Assembly (NCBI GenBank): GCA_937864365.1
Contig: CALMJT010000227.1
Location: 1-45,913 of the forward strand
From: an uncultured Alteromonadales bacterium
GTDB lineage: Bacteria > Pseudomonadota > Gammaproteobacteria > Pseudomonadales > Cellvibrionaceae
Direction of reading: 5' to 3'
DNA length: 45,913 bases
Shown here: one piece after another, positions 1-8,871 of the stretch
How the letters are laid out: each line of letters starts with the position of its first letter
Numbering within the stretch: the first letter of the stretch is position 1
Notes under the pieces: generated by a model
The model's database searches: none
Told to the model about the DNA's origin: nothing
What the model saw: only the letters and a program-made list of their open reading frames with translations
Translations under genes and position numbers: made by a program

Positions 1-48
1 AATTTCTGTCCTCTGATTAAATCATGGATGAGTTAATCAGAGGTTCCT
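1..48 (+). repeat. Right end of dispersed 151-bp element (copy A, cut by window edge)
   Basis: The first 48 bases match the right end of the element seen complete at 16688-16838: the inner AATTTCTGTC, then the terminal hairpin CCTCTGATTAA / TTAATCAGAGG, then GGTTCC. The left part lies outside the window. Positions 50-66 (AGGAAACACTAGGTAAT) look like a decayed left end of a second copy. Confidence 0.85.
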
Positions 49-281
49 ATAGGAAACACTAGGTAATCTTCAGTTTACATCCTCTGCCCTAGGTTTAAAT
101 CACAGACACGTTATTCAAGAATTTCTTAGGAATACCCTAAGATTTAACGGTATCACTGAGTTGTGTAAAACAAATGACGCATCAGTAATTAATATTAAAA
201 ATTCTGACGCCATTAATTACACAATTAATTTCTACTTACGTTTTCAGAGAGGGTAAAAAAATACTGCATGAGTGGAACAAA

Positions 282-300
282 CCACCGAACAATTCGGTGG
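282..300. terminator. Hairpin downstream of pyrB, weak terminator candidate
   Basis: CCACCGAA-CAA-TTCGGTGG forms a perfect 8-bp stem about 90 nt beyond the pyrB stop. Read in the pyrB direction it is followed only by TTTGTT, so the U-tract is poor. It may be an RNA 3' end, but efficient termination is doubtful. Confidence 0.4.
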
Positions 301-392
301 CTCATAAATAAGGTGAATTAACGCGCGTTAATTATTGGGTAACGACTTTCGTCAATAAAAACACGAATAACCTTATGGTCAGCTAAAAAATA

Positions 393-1403
393 TTAACGAT
401 TGCCGGTAAACCAACGTACATCGTGAGAGTATTGATCAACAAGATTGGCAACATCTAAAACCAAGGCAAATAACGCCATTCTCACCAAAATACCATTATC
501 GGTTTGGCGGAAAATAGCAAGATTAGGATTTTGGTTAAGATCGTTATCGAGCTCGTTTGCTTCCATTCGAGAATCGCGTGGCAACGGATGCATAATGACG
601 GTATTAGGCTCGCAAAATTGCGTGTAGATGGCCTGATTTAAACGAAAACGGCCTCGATAAAGATCGGCCTCATCTTTACTGGTAAAGCGCTCTTCTTGAA
701 TGCGTGTTGAATAGACGATATCAACACTCTTGATGCTTTCCGATAATTCTTCGGTGATGGTGACCTTGTGGCCGCACTCACGCAGCATCTCAACAATGGG
801 CTCAGGCATGGCTAATTCCTTGGGTGCAACCAACACCAAGGTAACGTTCTTGTAGAGCGTTAATAATTTTGCCAAAGAGTGTACGGTTCTACCAAACTTC
901 AAATCACCAATCATGGCAATGCGCAAACCGTCAATCTGCCGACCCTTGCCATCGAGTTCACGACGAATGGTGTACAAGTCTAAAAGCGCTTGGGTCGGAT
1001 GCTCGTTGGGGCCATCACCGCCATTGATGACCGGAACCCGGCTGGCTTGGGCAAACTCTTCCACAGAGCCGGCTTGAGGATGGCGCATACAAATAACATC
1101 GCTGTAACCAGAAAGCACACGCGCGGTATCGTATAAAGACTCGCCCTTGGCGATAGCCGAAGTCTCAAAGCCGGTGGTTTCTCGTACACTGCCACCTAAA
1201 AGGTTAAACGCACAACCAAAGCTCACGCGCGTTCGTGTGCTTGGCTCGAAAAACATATTGCCCAAAATCGCGCCTTCTAGGACACGAGTAGCCTTTTTAC
1301 GCGCCGCGTAAGGAGCCATGGTGTCGGCAACGTCAAAAATACGATCAATAGATTCACGATCAAACTGAGAAATAGAAAGAATATGGCTTCCCGTGAGATT
1401 CAC
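393..1403 (-). CDS. pyrB: Aspartate carbamoyltransferase catalytic chain
   Basis: It condenses carbamoyl phosphate with L-aspartate, the committed step of pyrimidine synthesis, in the cytoplasm. The 336-residue product carries the carbamoyl-phosphate site FFEPSTRTR (STRTR at residues 55-59), HPTQ at 135-138, and MHPLPRD near 271, all hallmarks of the ATCase/OTCase family. HPTQALLDLYTI and the overall pattern fit ATCase rather than OTCase. The start is supported by an AGGAG-like stretch just upstream (GAGGAGTTGCTG on the coding strand). No pyrI regulatory-chain gene or pyrC-like gene adjoins it, so it appears to be a stand-alone gene in this window. It is somewhat longer than the roughly 310-residue E. 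coli chain, the extra length being mainly near the C-terminus. Confidence 0.95.
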   Translation of the reverse strand: MNLTGSHILSISQFDRESIDRIFDVADTMAPYAARKKATRVLEGAILGNMFFEPSTRTRVSFGCAFNLLGGSVRETTGFETSAIAKGESLYDTARVLSGYSDVICMRHPQAGSVEEFAQASRVPVINGGDGPNEHPTQALLDLYTIRRELDGKGRQIDGLRIAMIGDLKFGRTVHSLAKLLTLYKNVTLVLVAPKELAMPEPIVEMLRECGHKVTITEELSESIKSVDIVYSTRIQEERFTSKDEADLYRGRFRLNQAIYTQFCEPNTVIMHPLPRDSRMEANELDNDLNQNPNLAIFRQTDNGILVRMALFALVLDVANLVDQYSHDVRWFTGNR

Positions 1404-1705
1404 AGCAACTCCTCAAAACTTTTAGAAATTTTACGCTAAGCTTTATTCGATAAAGGAACAAGCCGCAGCGCGAATTTTAACGCGGATTAGGATTGGATTG
1501 CTCAACTTCTCGTAATGAAAACGATCTTTTCTAGCGATTGCGATCAAGATTGAGGTAAACAACCCATCCAATATCAACAAAAATATCAACTTAGCCAACT
1601 TGGCAGTAAACAAATTCACGGCAATGCCGATACAAGAACTGTTGCCCAGTGCACAGTCAATTCGTGGGGCACCAGTGATTGTTAACGTGTAAAGAAGGAT
1701 AGTTC
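1404..1705. other. Intergenic region between divergent pyrB and the DUF2971 gene
   Basis: About 300 bp hold the upstream regions of both divergent genes. I see no coding frame, no clear promoter match and no copy of the dispersed element. Only the Shine-Dalgarno sequence of the next gene (AAGAAGGA, ending 6 nt before its GTG) is distinct. Confidence 0.5.
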
Positions 1706-2671
1706 GTGGCCATCCAAACGCCTAACTCTTTAATTAAGTTTTGCAGTGCCGAGACAGCGGATAAAATCCTCGCCACGCACTCGCTTCGCTGGAATGCCCC
1801 ACATTTATTCAACGATACGTGCGAGCTTGATTACCATAGCCAATTGCGTTTCAGCCATAGCGAGCTGTTGGATGCATTGACCAAAAAAGCGTTGCGGCTG
1901 ATCTTCCAATCCGATACTCCAGTCGGTGAAGGTCAAGTCTTACAAGCCATTCGACGCTGGCGGGCTGAGCAGAGATTCAGTGACGAGGAAGAAGCCGCTG
2001 GTGTGATTAAAGGGCTGCTCGCGCAAGTGGTTGAAGCCAGACGGGAATCACTAGCAAAGCAGGTAAAACAATGGCGCAACTACGCCTTACGTGTTCGCAT
2101 CTGCTCACTTCATGCTCGTATCGATAGCCTAAATTGCTGGCGCTACTACGCCGATAATCATCAAGGTGTTGCCCTGCGATTTTCCTGTGCCGAAAACAGC
2201 TCGCTAAGCGACGCCACCAGAGTCAATTACACCGATGTTCGACCGGAAATCAGCACATTAGAAGAGCAAATGCTCGATATTATCGGCTCGAAAAAACGTG
2301 TCGAGTTGTCTACGGATTCCTTTCGAGCCAAATTACTGATGAAACCCAAACAATTTGCCGCGGAACAAGAATGGCGATGTTTTCGATTGATGCCCAATAC
2401 GACTGAGAACCTTGAAAAAGCTAAAGATGAAGGTTGGAGTTCTGTTAAATTTATACCCAGCGAACTTACCGAGATTTATTTCGGCGCGCAAACCAACGAA
2501 GCTTTTAAACAGAAACTGATACAAAATGCGATAAAATTAAATCGCAAAATTCGTATTTTCGAATCGAATTTGCACAGAAGCAAATTTCAACTGCAATTTA
2601 CTCGACTAGAACAGTACAGTGGTGCTGTGGGATTTGATCAAAAAAAGTTGGAACGGGCCATCGCGATCTAG
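1706..2671 (+). CDS. DUF2971-type protein of unknown function
   Basis: This 321-residue soluble protein fits the DUF2971 pattern. It has an N-terminal KF...A..IL....LRWNAPHLFNDTCELD block (about residues 11-42), a central NCWRYYADNHQGVALRFS block (about 143-160, matching the family's W.hYA..H.G..l.F), and a later MKPKQFAAEQEWRCF block (about 211-226, matching K...W..E.E.R). The family is common in bacterial accessory regions, and its biochemical role is not established. The GTG start is chosen because AAGAAGGA lies at the right distance upstream. It has no transmembrane segment or signal peptide. It is a single gene, divergent from pyrB and convergent with acoR, and nothing nearby suggests a partner. 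The family assignment is by eye. Confidence 0.7.
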   Translation: MAIQTPNSLIKFCSAETADKILATHSLRWNAPHLFNDTCELDYHSQLRFSHSELLDALTKKALRLIFQSDTPVGEGQVLQAIRRWRAEQRFSDEEEAAGVIKGLLAQVVEARRESLAKQVKQWRNYALRVRICSLHARIDSLNCWRYYADNHQGVALRFSCAENSSLSDATRVNYTDVRPEISTLEEQMLDIIGSKKRVELSTDSFRAKLLMKPKQFAAEQEWRCFRLMPNTTENLEKAKDEGWSSVKFIPSELTEIYFGAQTNEAFKQKLIQNAIKLNRKIRIFESNLHRSKFQLQFTRLEQYSGAVGFDQKKLERAIAI

Positions 2672-2773
2672 AGCAAATTAAGCCAACAAACCATTAAATA
2701 CGCTTAATATTTTGCGGCTGGCCATAAATTTAACAAGATGCTCTCACTTTCCGTGTAAAAGCCAGAGCGCCAA

Positions 2774-4837
2774 TTAATTTGACTTATTATAAATCTGATA
2801 CTTGTTAATTTTTCTGTGTAAGGTTGAACGGCTCATAGACAAAGCCTTTGCTGCCTTACTAACCACCCAGCGATGATTCTCTAACGCATTGATGATGCGA
2901 ATTTCTTCTTCGGTTTTGCTCGCTTCGGTTGGAGTTTGGGAACTGGCGTCAGTAAAAACAGAATGTCGTTGGGGAATTTTTGATGCACAAGAGGCTTGAG
3001 GCAAAGGCGACATAATTGCCGGATTGGAGTGCGAATTAAAAACACTCGATTCGTTGGAAAAATCCGTACTAAAACTGCCTTCGAATACGTCGCCACCGTA
3101 ACTATCAACGCCGTAATTGGCAAAAGTCGCACCGTGGTTAAGTATCTCGGCGGGTAAGCAGTTTTCGTCGATAACTGCGTTTTCACACATACATAAGGCA
3201 TAATGAAGCGTATTTTTTAATTGGCGAATATTACCTGGCCATTGATAGTGAATTAACGCGTATTCGGCAGATTCAGTTAGTTGAGCGCCTTGGCCGTGAG
3301 TTAATTCCAACAATAATTTATCAATTAATTCCATTTTATCGCTGCGTTCCCTTAACGACGGCAATAAAACTTTAACACCACTGATACGATAATAGAGGTC
3401 TTGGCGAAATTGTCCTTGAGCAACTTTTTCGTGTAAATCTCTGTGCGTAGCACAAACCACATTAAGTGAAACTTTTTTAGCTTGTATTTGCCCAAGCGGC
3501 GTAATTTCTTGTTCAGCTAGAACTCGTAATAAACGAGCCTGCAACGCCAACGGCATATCGCCAATTTCATCCAAAAATAAGGTACCACCATTACTGGCTT
3601 CTATTTTGCCAACTTTTCCGCCTTTTAAACCACCGGTAAAAGTACCGGCGCTATAACCGAACAATTCGCTTTCAATTAAAGACTCGGGAATGGCCGCGCA
3701 ATTTAAAGTTACAAACGGCTTATCTTTACGCTCACTACTATTGTGAATAGCTTGAGCCCAAACTTCTTTTCCGGTTCCAGTTTCGCCTTGCAGCAGCACA
3801 TTAATATTGCGATTAATAATTCGATGGCAAATATCGGCATTTTTTAATAATAGCGGATCACTACCAGCGGCATCGTACAGTGGCGAATCTTTTTTGTTGG
3901 TTATTAATTTTGAAGACCGGTAATAACCAACGTCGATGGATTTTGGTTTGGGGGCGCGTTGGTACATCAACCAAGCGTAATGATTCGAAAGTAACGGCTG
4001 CGGTGATTGCACAACGTCTTCAAGCGAGCCATTAATGATATTTTTAATACCATGACCCACCAAAGAATCGCGTCGGACAAATCCCATTTGCAGTAATGCT
4101 TGCGTTGTCGCACCCAAAATCATGCCCGAGTCGCACACCGCCAATATTGCGTTCGACTGCACCGGATCAACTAAGGGTGATGAGACTAACGAAATTAAAT
4201 GGTAATTCGCGTAGGCCGATTTAAACATGGCCGCTTCAATTTGATCGGCGGTTTCGCAGACAATATTGAGCGCAAGACCCTGACCTAATTTATCGCCGCG
4301 AGCGTAGGTGGAGATATCTAAGGCGCCAATAATATCGCCTTTGGGTGAAATTAACGGTGCTGTAGAGCAGCTATAGCGACGAAATTTACGATCAAAATGT
4401 TCATCGGCATAAACCGTTAACGAATCGCCTGTGGCTAAGCAGGTGCCAAGACCATTGGTACCCACCAAATTTTCAGACCATACCGTTCCAACCGTTAAAC
4501 CGCTGTCGGCTAACTCCCGCCCACGTTGAGTATCGATAAATTGGCGCAAAGCCACACCATTGGCATCGGAGATCAGCACACAATAGCCGGAATTTTCCCC
4601 CAACTGCCGCAACCGATTTAACACCGGATTCGCCACGTGCAGTAATTCATCCAATGCTTCACGGGCATTGGTGATTTCATGTTGGCTGAGCTTGGGAATG
4701 CCAATATTGGCACCGGGTTCTAAATGATATTGTTCGGTGCAACGCTGCCAGGATCGCTTTATTTCACTGAAAGTGGATTTACGAGGCAATTGACCTGCGC
4801 GCGAATTTTGAGATGGAAAAGATTCTTGTACAGTCAT
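2774..4837 (-). CDS. acoR: Sigma-54-dependent activator of acetoin catabolism (AcoR type)
   Basis: An enhancer-binding protein of 687 residues. The N-terminal half (about 40-220) contains a GAF-like sensor with the AcoR-type block SENLVGTNGLGTCLATGDSL. The AAA+ domain follows, with Walker A GETGTGKE near 350, Walker B GGTLFLDEIGDMP near 420, and an arginine-finger region. A Fis-type helix-turn-helix (VSKAAKALSMSRSTLHRKI) closes the protein at about 656-680. The sigma-54 contact loop reads GTFTGG rather than the usual GAFTGA. The gene is divergent from acoA across a region holding a clear -24/-12 promoter, so it probably senses acetoin or a derivative and activates the aco genes. A roughly 75-residue linker rich in Ser/Asn/Pro lies between the AAA+ and HTH domains. 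Confidence 0.92.
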   Translation of the reverse strand: MTVQESFPSQNSRAGQLPRKSTFSEIKRSWQRCTEQYHLEPGANIGIPKLSQHEITNAREALDELLHVANPVLNRLRQLGENSGYCVLISDANGVALRQFIDTQRGRELADSGLTVGTVWSENLVGTNGLGTCLATGDSLTVYADEHFDRKFRRYSCSTAPLISPKGDIIGALDISTYARGDKLGQGLALNIVCETADQIEAAMFKSAYANYHLISLVSSPLVDPVQSNAILAVCDSGMILGATTQALLQMGFVRRDSLVGHGIKNIINGSLEDVVQSPQPLLSNHYAWLMYQRAPKPKSIDVGYYRSSKLITNKKDSPLYDAAGSDPLLLKNADICHRIINRNINVLLQGETGTGKEVWAQAIHNSSERKDKPFVTLNCAAIPESLIESELFGYSAGTFTGGLKGGKVGKIEASNGGTLFLDEIGDMPLALQARLLRVLAEQEITPLGQIQAKKVSLNVVCATHRDLHEKVAQGQFRQDLYYRISGVKVLLPSLRERSDKMELIDKLLLELTHGQGAQLTESAEYALIHYQWPGNIRQLKNTLHYALCMCENAVIDENCLPAEILNHGATFANYGVDSYGGDVFEGSFSTDFSNESSVFNSHSNPAIMSPLPQASCASKIPQRHSVFTDASSQTPTEASKTEEEIRIINALENHRWVVSKAAKALSMSRSTLHRKINKYQIYNKSN

Positions 4838-4994
4838 GGTAGCGGCTTTTTATTCATGTAATTTTTATTATTTGTCTCATTCTATGATCGGGAAATCACC
4901 CTTGTCTACCGTTATCACCCAAGAACCAATCTGTTTTATCGATATAAAAAGACTCTGTTAATTGATTCTAACTGATACTGTTTAATTAATTATC

Positions 4995-5039
4995 AAAGTG
5001 TCGCAGTGTTTCAAAAAAGTGTCGCACCGGCTGATACAC
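4995..5039. promoter_or_regulatory. Probable AcoR upstream activating sites
   Basis: The 11-mer AAAGTGTCGCA occurs twice, at 4995-5005 and 5016-5026, exactly 21 bp apart (two helical turns). The second copy also belongs to an imperfect dyad, GTGTCGCA-N5-TGATACAC (5019-5039). The sites lie about 70-115 bp upstream of the -24 element, a normal enhancer distance for a sigma-54 activator. Assignment to AcoR is inference from position. Confidence 0.6.
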
Positions 5040-5110
5040 ACTGTTTTCAAGTTCATCGACTCGCGTCTGCAAGTTGAAATTAATCCTTATAAATCAATGA
5101 ATTAATCATT

Positions 5111-5126
5111 TGGTACGTCGGTTGCT
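5111..5126 (+). promoter_or_regulatory. Sigma-54 (-24/-12) promoter of the aco operon
   Basis: TGGTACG-N4-TTGCT matches the sigma-54 consensus TGGCACG-N4-TTGCW at all but one position. GG at 5112-5113 and GC at 5124-5125 have exact spacing. Transcription would start near 5137, about 63 nt before the acoA start codon. The site agrees with the sigma-54 activator encoded divergently. Confidence 0.85.
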
Positions 5127-5199
5127 CTGCTCCAGCTATTCCACTGGAATTCTGTTGCAGTGGTCTCCACACATCGACAATAACAAAGGAGTGATTTCC

Positions 5200-6186
5200 A
5201 TGAAGCCCAATCGGGAACAACAGCTGTGGATGTATGAGCACATGCTCATTAGCCGCTACTTCGAGGAAACCATCGAAAAAATATATATGGAAGGCAAATT
5301 GCCAGCGTTCAATATGGCCAACGGCCCTATTCCCGGCGAAATGCATCTATCCAATGGTCAAGAGCCCTGCGCTGTAGGAGTGTGCGCGCACTTAACAGCA
5401 ACCGATATTGTGACTTCAACCCACCGTCCACACCACGTTGCCATCGCCAAAGGTGTAGACCTCAACAAAATGACGGCGGAAATTTTCGGCAAGGCCACAG
5501 GATTATCCGGCGGTCGCGGCGGCCACATGCATATTTTCGATGCCAAGGTAAACTTTTCGTGTTCAGGCATTATCGCTCAAGGCATGGGCCCGGCCGTAGG
5601 CGCTGCGCTATCGCGTAAATTGCAAAATAAAGAAGGTGTGGCGATTGCCTACATTGGTGAAGGCGCGGCAAACCAAGGCGCATTCCACGAATCGTTGAAT
5701 TTGGCGTCGGTTTGGAAATTACCGGTCGTATTTATTATTGAAGACAATGCCTGGGGAATTTCCGTTGCCAAAACGGCCTCCACCGCCATTGAGCGGAACG
5801 ACCAGCGCGCTGCCGCGTATGGAATGCCGGGTTATGCCGTAGAAAATAACGATCCCATTGCTATTTTCGAAGCAGCCGGTGAAGCCATAGAACGAGCACG
5901 TTCGGGTGGCGGCCCAAGTTTGATCGAAATCGAAACCTATCGATTGGCAGGTCACTTTATGGGAGATGCCGAAGGCTATCGACCCAAAGGTGAAAAAGAT
6001 GCGTTATTTGCAAAAGATCCCATTCCAAAATTCCGTGAGCATCTAGCGGCCAATTTTGATTGGAGTAATAGCGACGATGAAGCCATGGTGAAAAAAGCCC
6101 ATGAAAAAGTCGATGCCGCTATTGAATTCGCCAGAAACAGCGAGTACGCGCCCGTAGAAGAAGCGTTAGAGAAAGTGTTTGTTTAA
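5200..6186 (+). CDS. acoA: Acetoin dehydrogenase E1 component, alpha subunit
   Basis: With AcoB it forms the thiamine-pyrophosphate-dependent E1 that cleaves acetoin to acetaldehyde and an acetyl unit passed to lipoamide. The 328-residue product carries the TPP motif beginning GEG at residue 153 and ending ..EDNAWGIS (N183), a glycine-rich SGGRGGHMHIF block near 103-113, and YRLAGHFMGDAEGYR typical of E1 alpha. The ATG at 5200 is chosen over upstream in-frame codons: AAAGGAG sits 8 nt before it, and an earlier start would overlap the sigma-54 promoter. It is the first gene of a run continuing to the GMC oxidoreductase. Acetoin specificity rests on the neighbours (acoR and butanediol dehydrogenase) more than on the sequence alone. 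Confidence 0.92.
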   Translation: MKPNREQQLWMYEHMLISRYFEETIEKIYMEGKLPAFNMANGPIPGEMHLSNGQEPCAVGVCAHLTATDIVTSTHRPHHVAIAKGVDLNKMTAEIFGKATGLSGGRGGHMHIFDAKVNFSCSGIIAQGMGPAVGAALSRKLQNKEGVAIAYIGEGAANQGAFHESLNLASVWKLPVVFIIEDNAWGISVAKTASTAIERNDQRAAAYGMPGYAVENNDPIAIFEAAGEAIERARSGGGPSLIEIETYRLAGHFMGDAEGYRPKGEKDALFAKDPIPKFREHLAANFDWSNSDDEAMVKKAHEKVDAAIEFARNSEYAPVEEALEKVFV

Positions 6187-6231
6187 TAACAATAATTCGA
6201 AATTAATTCTTTCCTCTCGGAGATAACCATT

Positions 6232-7311
6232 ATGAATCAAGCGTTAACCATGAAAGCCGCCGTATGGCATGGCCGCAAAGATATTCGCTTAGAAGAAGTT
6301 TCTGTTCCAGGCAGCCCAGAAGCTGGCTGGGTACAAATTAAAGTTCACTGGTGCGGAATTTGTGGCTCAGATTTACACGAATACGTGGCAGGCCCCGTAT
6401 TTATTCCCATGAACGAACCTCATCCTCTGACCGGCATTAAAGACCAATGCATTTTAGGTCACGAATTTAGCGGTGAAATCGTAGCCGTTGGTGAAGGCGT
6501 TAAAGGTTATGAAGTTGGCGAACGTGTTGCCGCCGATGCCTGCCAACACTGCGGTGAATGTCGCTACTGCAAAGACGGTATGTACAACATCTGTGAAAGT
6601 CTTGCCTTTACCGGATTAATGAACAACGGCGCCTTCGCCGAATACGTCAATGTTCCGGCCAATCTTTTGTATAAATTACCCGAAGGTTTTCCAACAGAAG
6701 CCGGTGCCTTAATTGAACCCTTAGCGGTCGGTATGCACGCGGTTAAAAAAGCCGGTAATTTATTGGGCGAAACCGTCGTCGTAGTTGGTGCAGGAACCAT
6801 TGGCTTATGTACGATTATGTGTGCCAAAGCCGCTGGCGCTGCTCGCGTCATTGCGCTTGAAATGTCTTCAGCTCGCAAAGCGAAAGCCCTAGAAGTTGGC
6901 GCAACAGTAGTTATCGATCCAAGCCAAGTTGATGCCATTGCCGAAATTAAAAAGCTCACCGGTGGCTATGGCGCAGACGTTTCTTTTGAATGTATTGGTC
7001 TTACTAAAACCGCACAAGTGGCAATAGATTCGATTCGTAAAGCGGGTCGTTGCGTTATGGTCGGTATTTTTGAAGAACCGACACAATTTAATTTCTTCGA
7101 TATTGTTTCTACCGAAAAACAAGTCATCGGATCTTTAGCCTACAACGGTGAATTTGCCGATGTCATTGCGTTTATTGCCGACGGCCGTTTAGACGTAGAG
7201 CCGTTAATTACCGGAAAAATTCAACTCGCCAACATTCTTGAAAATGGCTTTGAAGAGCTGGTAAACAACAAAGAAGAAAACGTAAAAATCATTGTTACGC
7301 CCGGCATTTAA
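6232..7311 (+). CDS. Zinc-dependent 2,3-butanediol dehydrogenase
   Basis: A medium-chain dehydrogenase/reductase of 359 residues, likely oxidising (R,R)- or meso-2,3-butanediol to acetoin with NAD. Catalytic-zinc residues lie in CGICGSDLHEY (C44 region) and GHEFSG (H77, E78). A structural-zinc cysteine cluster is at 104-121 (C-x2-C-x2-C-x2-C-x7-C). The Rossmann motif VVVGAGTIGL starts near 184. VAGPVFIP and HPLTG are typical of butanediol dehydrogenases. It lies between the two E1 subunit genes, 45 nt after acoA, with a CGGAG-type Shine-Dalgarno. Placement inside the aco cluster implies that butanediol and acetoin are used as one pathway. Stereospecificity cannot be read from the sequence. 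Confidence 0.9.
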   Translation: MNQALTMKAAVWHGRKDIRLEEVSVPGSPEAGWVQIKVHWCGICGSDLHEYVAGPVFIPMNEPHPLTGIKDQCILGHEFSGEIVAVGEGVKGYEVGERVAADACQHCGECRYCKDGMYNICESLAFTGLMNNGAFAEYVNVPANLLYKLPEGFPTEAGALIEPLAVGMHAVKKAGNLLGETVVVVGAGTIGLCTIMCAKAAGAARVIALEMSSARKAKALEVGATVVIDPSQVDAIAEIKKLTGGYGADVSFECIGLTKTAQVAIDSIRKAGRCVMVGIFEEPTQFNFFDIVSTEKQVIGSLAYNGEFADVIAFIADGRLDVEPLITGKIQLANILENGFEELVNNKEENVKIIVTPGI

Positions 7312-7345
7312 TTCGCAACAAGATCTACAACAGAATCAACACAAT

Positions 7346-7407
7346 AAACTCTGGTGAATTTATTGAGACACACAAATTCAACTGCCTCTAAAAAGTAGCC
7401 AGAGTTT
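7346..7407. other. Long nested inverted repeat between bdh and acoB
   Basis: AAACTCTGG (7346-7354) pairs with CCAGAGTTT (7399-7407). Inside it TGAATTT (7355-7361) pairs with AAATTCA (7374-7380). There is no U-tract, so this is not an ordinary terminator. The outer arms resemble the hairpin arms of the dispersed 151-bp element, but the interior does not, so the relation is uncertain. Confidence 0.45.
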
Positions 7408-7460
7408 CACGTAATTCTATTCATCATTTTTATGATAATAACAAGAAAAGGAGCCACTCG

Positions 7461-8480
7461 ATGAGCGTTGCAACCAAAGAACGTAAATTGACAATTGCGC
7501 GCGCTATGGCCGAGGCAATTGCTCAAGAAATGCGTATCGATGAACGCGTATTTGTCATGGGTGAAGATATCGGACCATTGGGCGGTGTTTTTGGCAACAC
7601 CCGTGGATTATTCGATGAATTTGGCGCTGAGCGCGTTCGCGACACACCAATTTCTGAAACCGCTTTTATGGGTGCGGCCGTGGGCGCGGCATCTGACGGA
7701 ATGCGCCCAATTGTAGAATTAATGTTCGTCGATTTTTTCGGTGTTTGCTTTGATGCCATCTATAACTCTATGGCAAAAAATACCTATTTTTCCGGCGGCG
7801 AAGTAAAGGTTCCGGTAGTACTTATGACCTCAACCGGTGGCGGCTATTCCGATGCCGGTCAACACTCGCAATGCTTGCACGCAACCTTTGCGCACTTACC
7901 AGGTATGAAAGTCGTCGCACCATCGAACGCCTACGACGCAAAAGGTTTAATGACCGCAGCCATTCGCGACGATAACCCAGTTATTTTTATGTTCCATAAA
8001 GCCTTGCAAGGCATGGGTTGGTTGGGTACAGAACGCGACGCGATTGTACATGTGCCTGAAGAAAGCTACGAAATACCCATTGGTAAAGCTGCCGTCGTCA
8101 AAGAAGGCACAGACGTAACCATTGTGGGTTTAACCTCTGGTGTGCACCACGGATTAAAAGCCGCCCGCACGTTAGCGGAACGTGGTGTGAGCGCAGAAGT
8201 TATTGATATTCGATCATTGGTACCTTTGGATCGCGAAACCATTATTAATTCCGTGAAAAAAACCGGACGTTTAATTGTGGTTGATGAAGACTATCACAGC
8301 TACGGTGTTACCGGCGAAATCATCACCTCAGTTGTTGAACAAGGCGTTGCTCTTAAAGCAGCACCTAAACGGGTTGCTTATCCTGATATTCCCATCCCGT
8401 TTGCAAGACCCATGGAGCAATGGGCCTTACCAAACGCAGAAAAAATTATCACCGCCTTTGAATTAATGGAGAAAAACTAG
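7461..8480 (+). CDS. acoB: Acetoin dehydrogenase E1 component, beta subunit
   Basis: The 339-residue partner of AcoA in the E1 heterotetramer. Recognisable blocks are FVMGEDIGPLGGVFG near 31-45, RVRDTPISETAFMGAAVGAA near 58-77 (the E1 beta glutamate that activates TPP), and the C-terminal transketolase-like domain with SLVPLDRETI and VDEDYHSYG. An AAAGGAG Shine-Dalgarno lies upstream of the ATG. It is separated from bdh by about 150 bp containing an inverted repeat, and the lipoyl-domain gene starts 2 nt after its stop, suggesting translational coupling. It is of normal length with no missing motif. Confidence 0.92.
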   Translation: MSVATKERKLTIARAMAEAIAQEMRIDERVFVMGEDIGPLGGVFGNTRGLFDEFGAERVRDTPISETAFMGAAVGAASDGMRPIVELMFVDFFGVCFDAIYNSMAKNTYFSGGEVKVPVVLMTSTGGGYSDAGQHSQCLHATFAHLPGMKVVAPSNAYDAKGLMTAAIRDDNPVIFMFHKALQGMGWLGTERDAIVHVPEESYEIPIGKAAVVKEGTDVTIVGLTSGVHHGLKAARTLAERGVSAEVIDIRSLVPLDRETIINSVKKTGRLIVVDEDYHSYGVTGEIITSVVEQGVALKAAPKRVAYPDIPIPFARPMEQWALPNAEKIITAFELMEKN

Positions 8481-8482
8481 AT

Positions 8483-8719
8483 ATGTCTATTGAAGTACGT
8501 ATTCCTGAAGATATGTGGGAAGAAGACAGCGAAGCCGTCATTACCAGTTGGTTTGTAAGTAACGGCGGCTCGGTAAATGAAGGAGACGTTATTGCGGAAT
8601 TAATGGTAGAAAAAATTCAGCACGAACTCTCTGCTCCTGCAAGCGGCACTTTATCCATCGGCAAAGACATTGACGAAGTTGTCGCAAAGGGTGACGTGGT
8701 TGCCACTATTACTGCGTAA
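8483..8719 (+). CDS. Free-standing lipoyl domain protein (E2 lipoyl carrier)
   Basis: This 78-residue protein is a single lipoyl domain. The predicted lipoylated lysine is in VEKIQHEL (K44), and the paired beta-hammerhead halves are visible (SNGGSVNEGDVIAELMVEK and ASGTLSIGKDIDEVVAKGDVVATI). It would carry acyl groups between the E1 (AcoA/AcoB) and the separately encoded E2 catalytic domain. It starts 2 nt after acoB stops. In most 2-oxoacid dehydrogenase-type complexes this domain is the N-terminus of E2; here it ends at a normal stop, and no peripheral-subunit-binding domain follows. It might be a natural split or the result of the decayed repeat just downstream. Confidence 0.9.
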   Translation: MSIEVRIPEDMWEEDSEAVITSWFVSNGGSVNEGDVIAELMVEKIQHELSAPASGTLSIGKDIDEVVAKGDVVATITA

Positions 8720-8741
8720 ACGTTAAAAACGCATAAATTTT

Positions 8742-8860
8742 GAAACGCTCTCACTAAACCAGAGTTTTCGGCGACACAAGGACGTATCGCTAATTCCTTA
8801 ATTCAAGAGTATTTCTGGAAGTCTTCATAAAGAATTTCCAATTGATTATCGAGCATTATA
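8742..8860 (+). repeat. Decayed copy of the 151-bp element between the E2 halves
   Basis: From GAAACGCTCTCACTAAACC onward the sequence follows the left half of the element: the CAGAGTTTTC hairpin arm, then GGCGACACAAGGACGTATCGC (the GCGACACA/TGTGTCGC hairpin with two changes), then TAATTCC. After about position 8795 the match fades, with patches such as GAATTTCC. The right terminal hairpin is absent. The copy is clearly older than the intact ones. Confidence 0.65.
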
Positions 8861-8871
8861 GAGAAACAACT

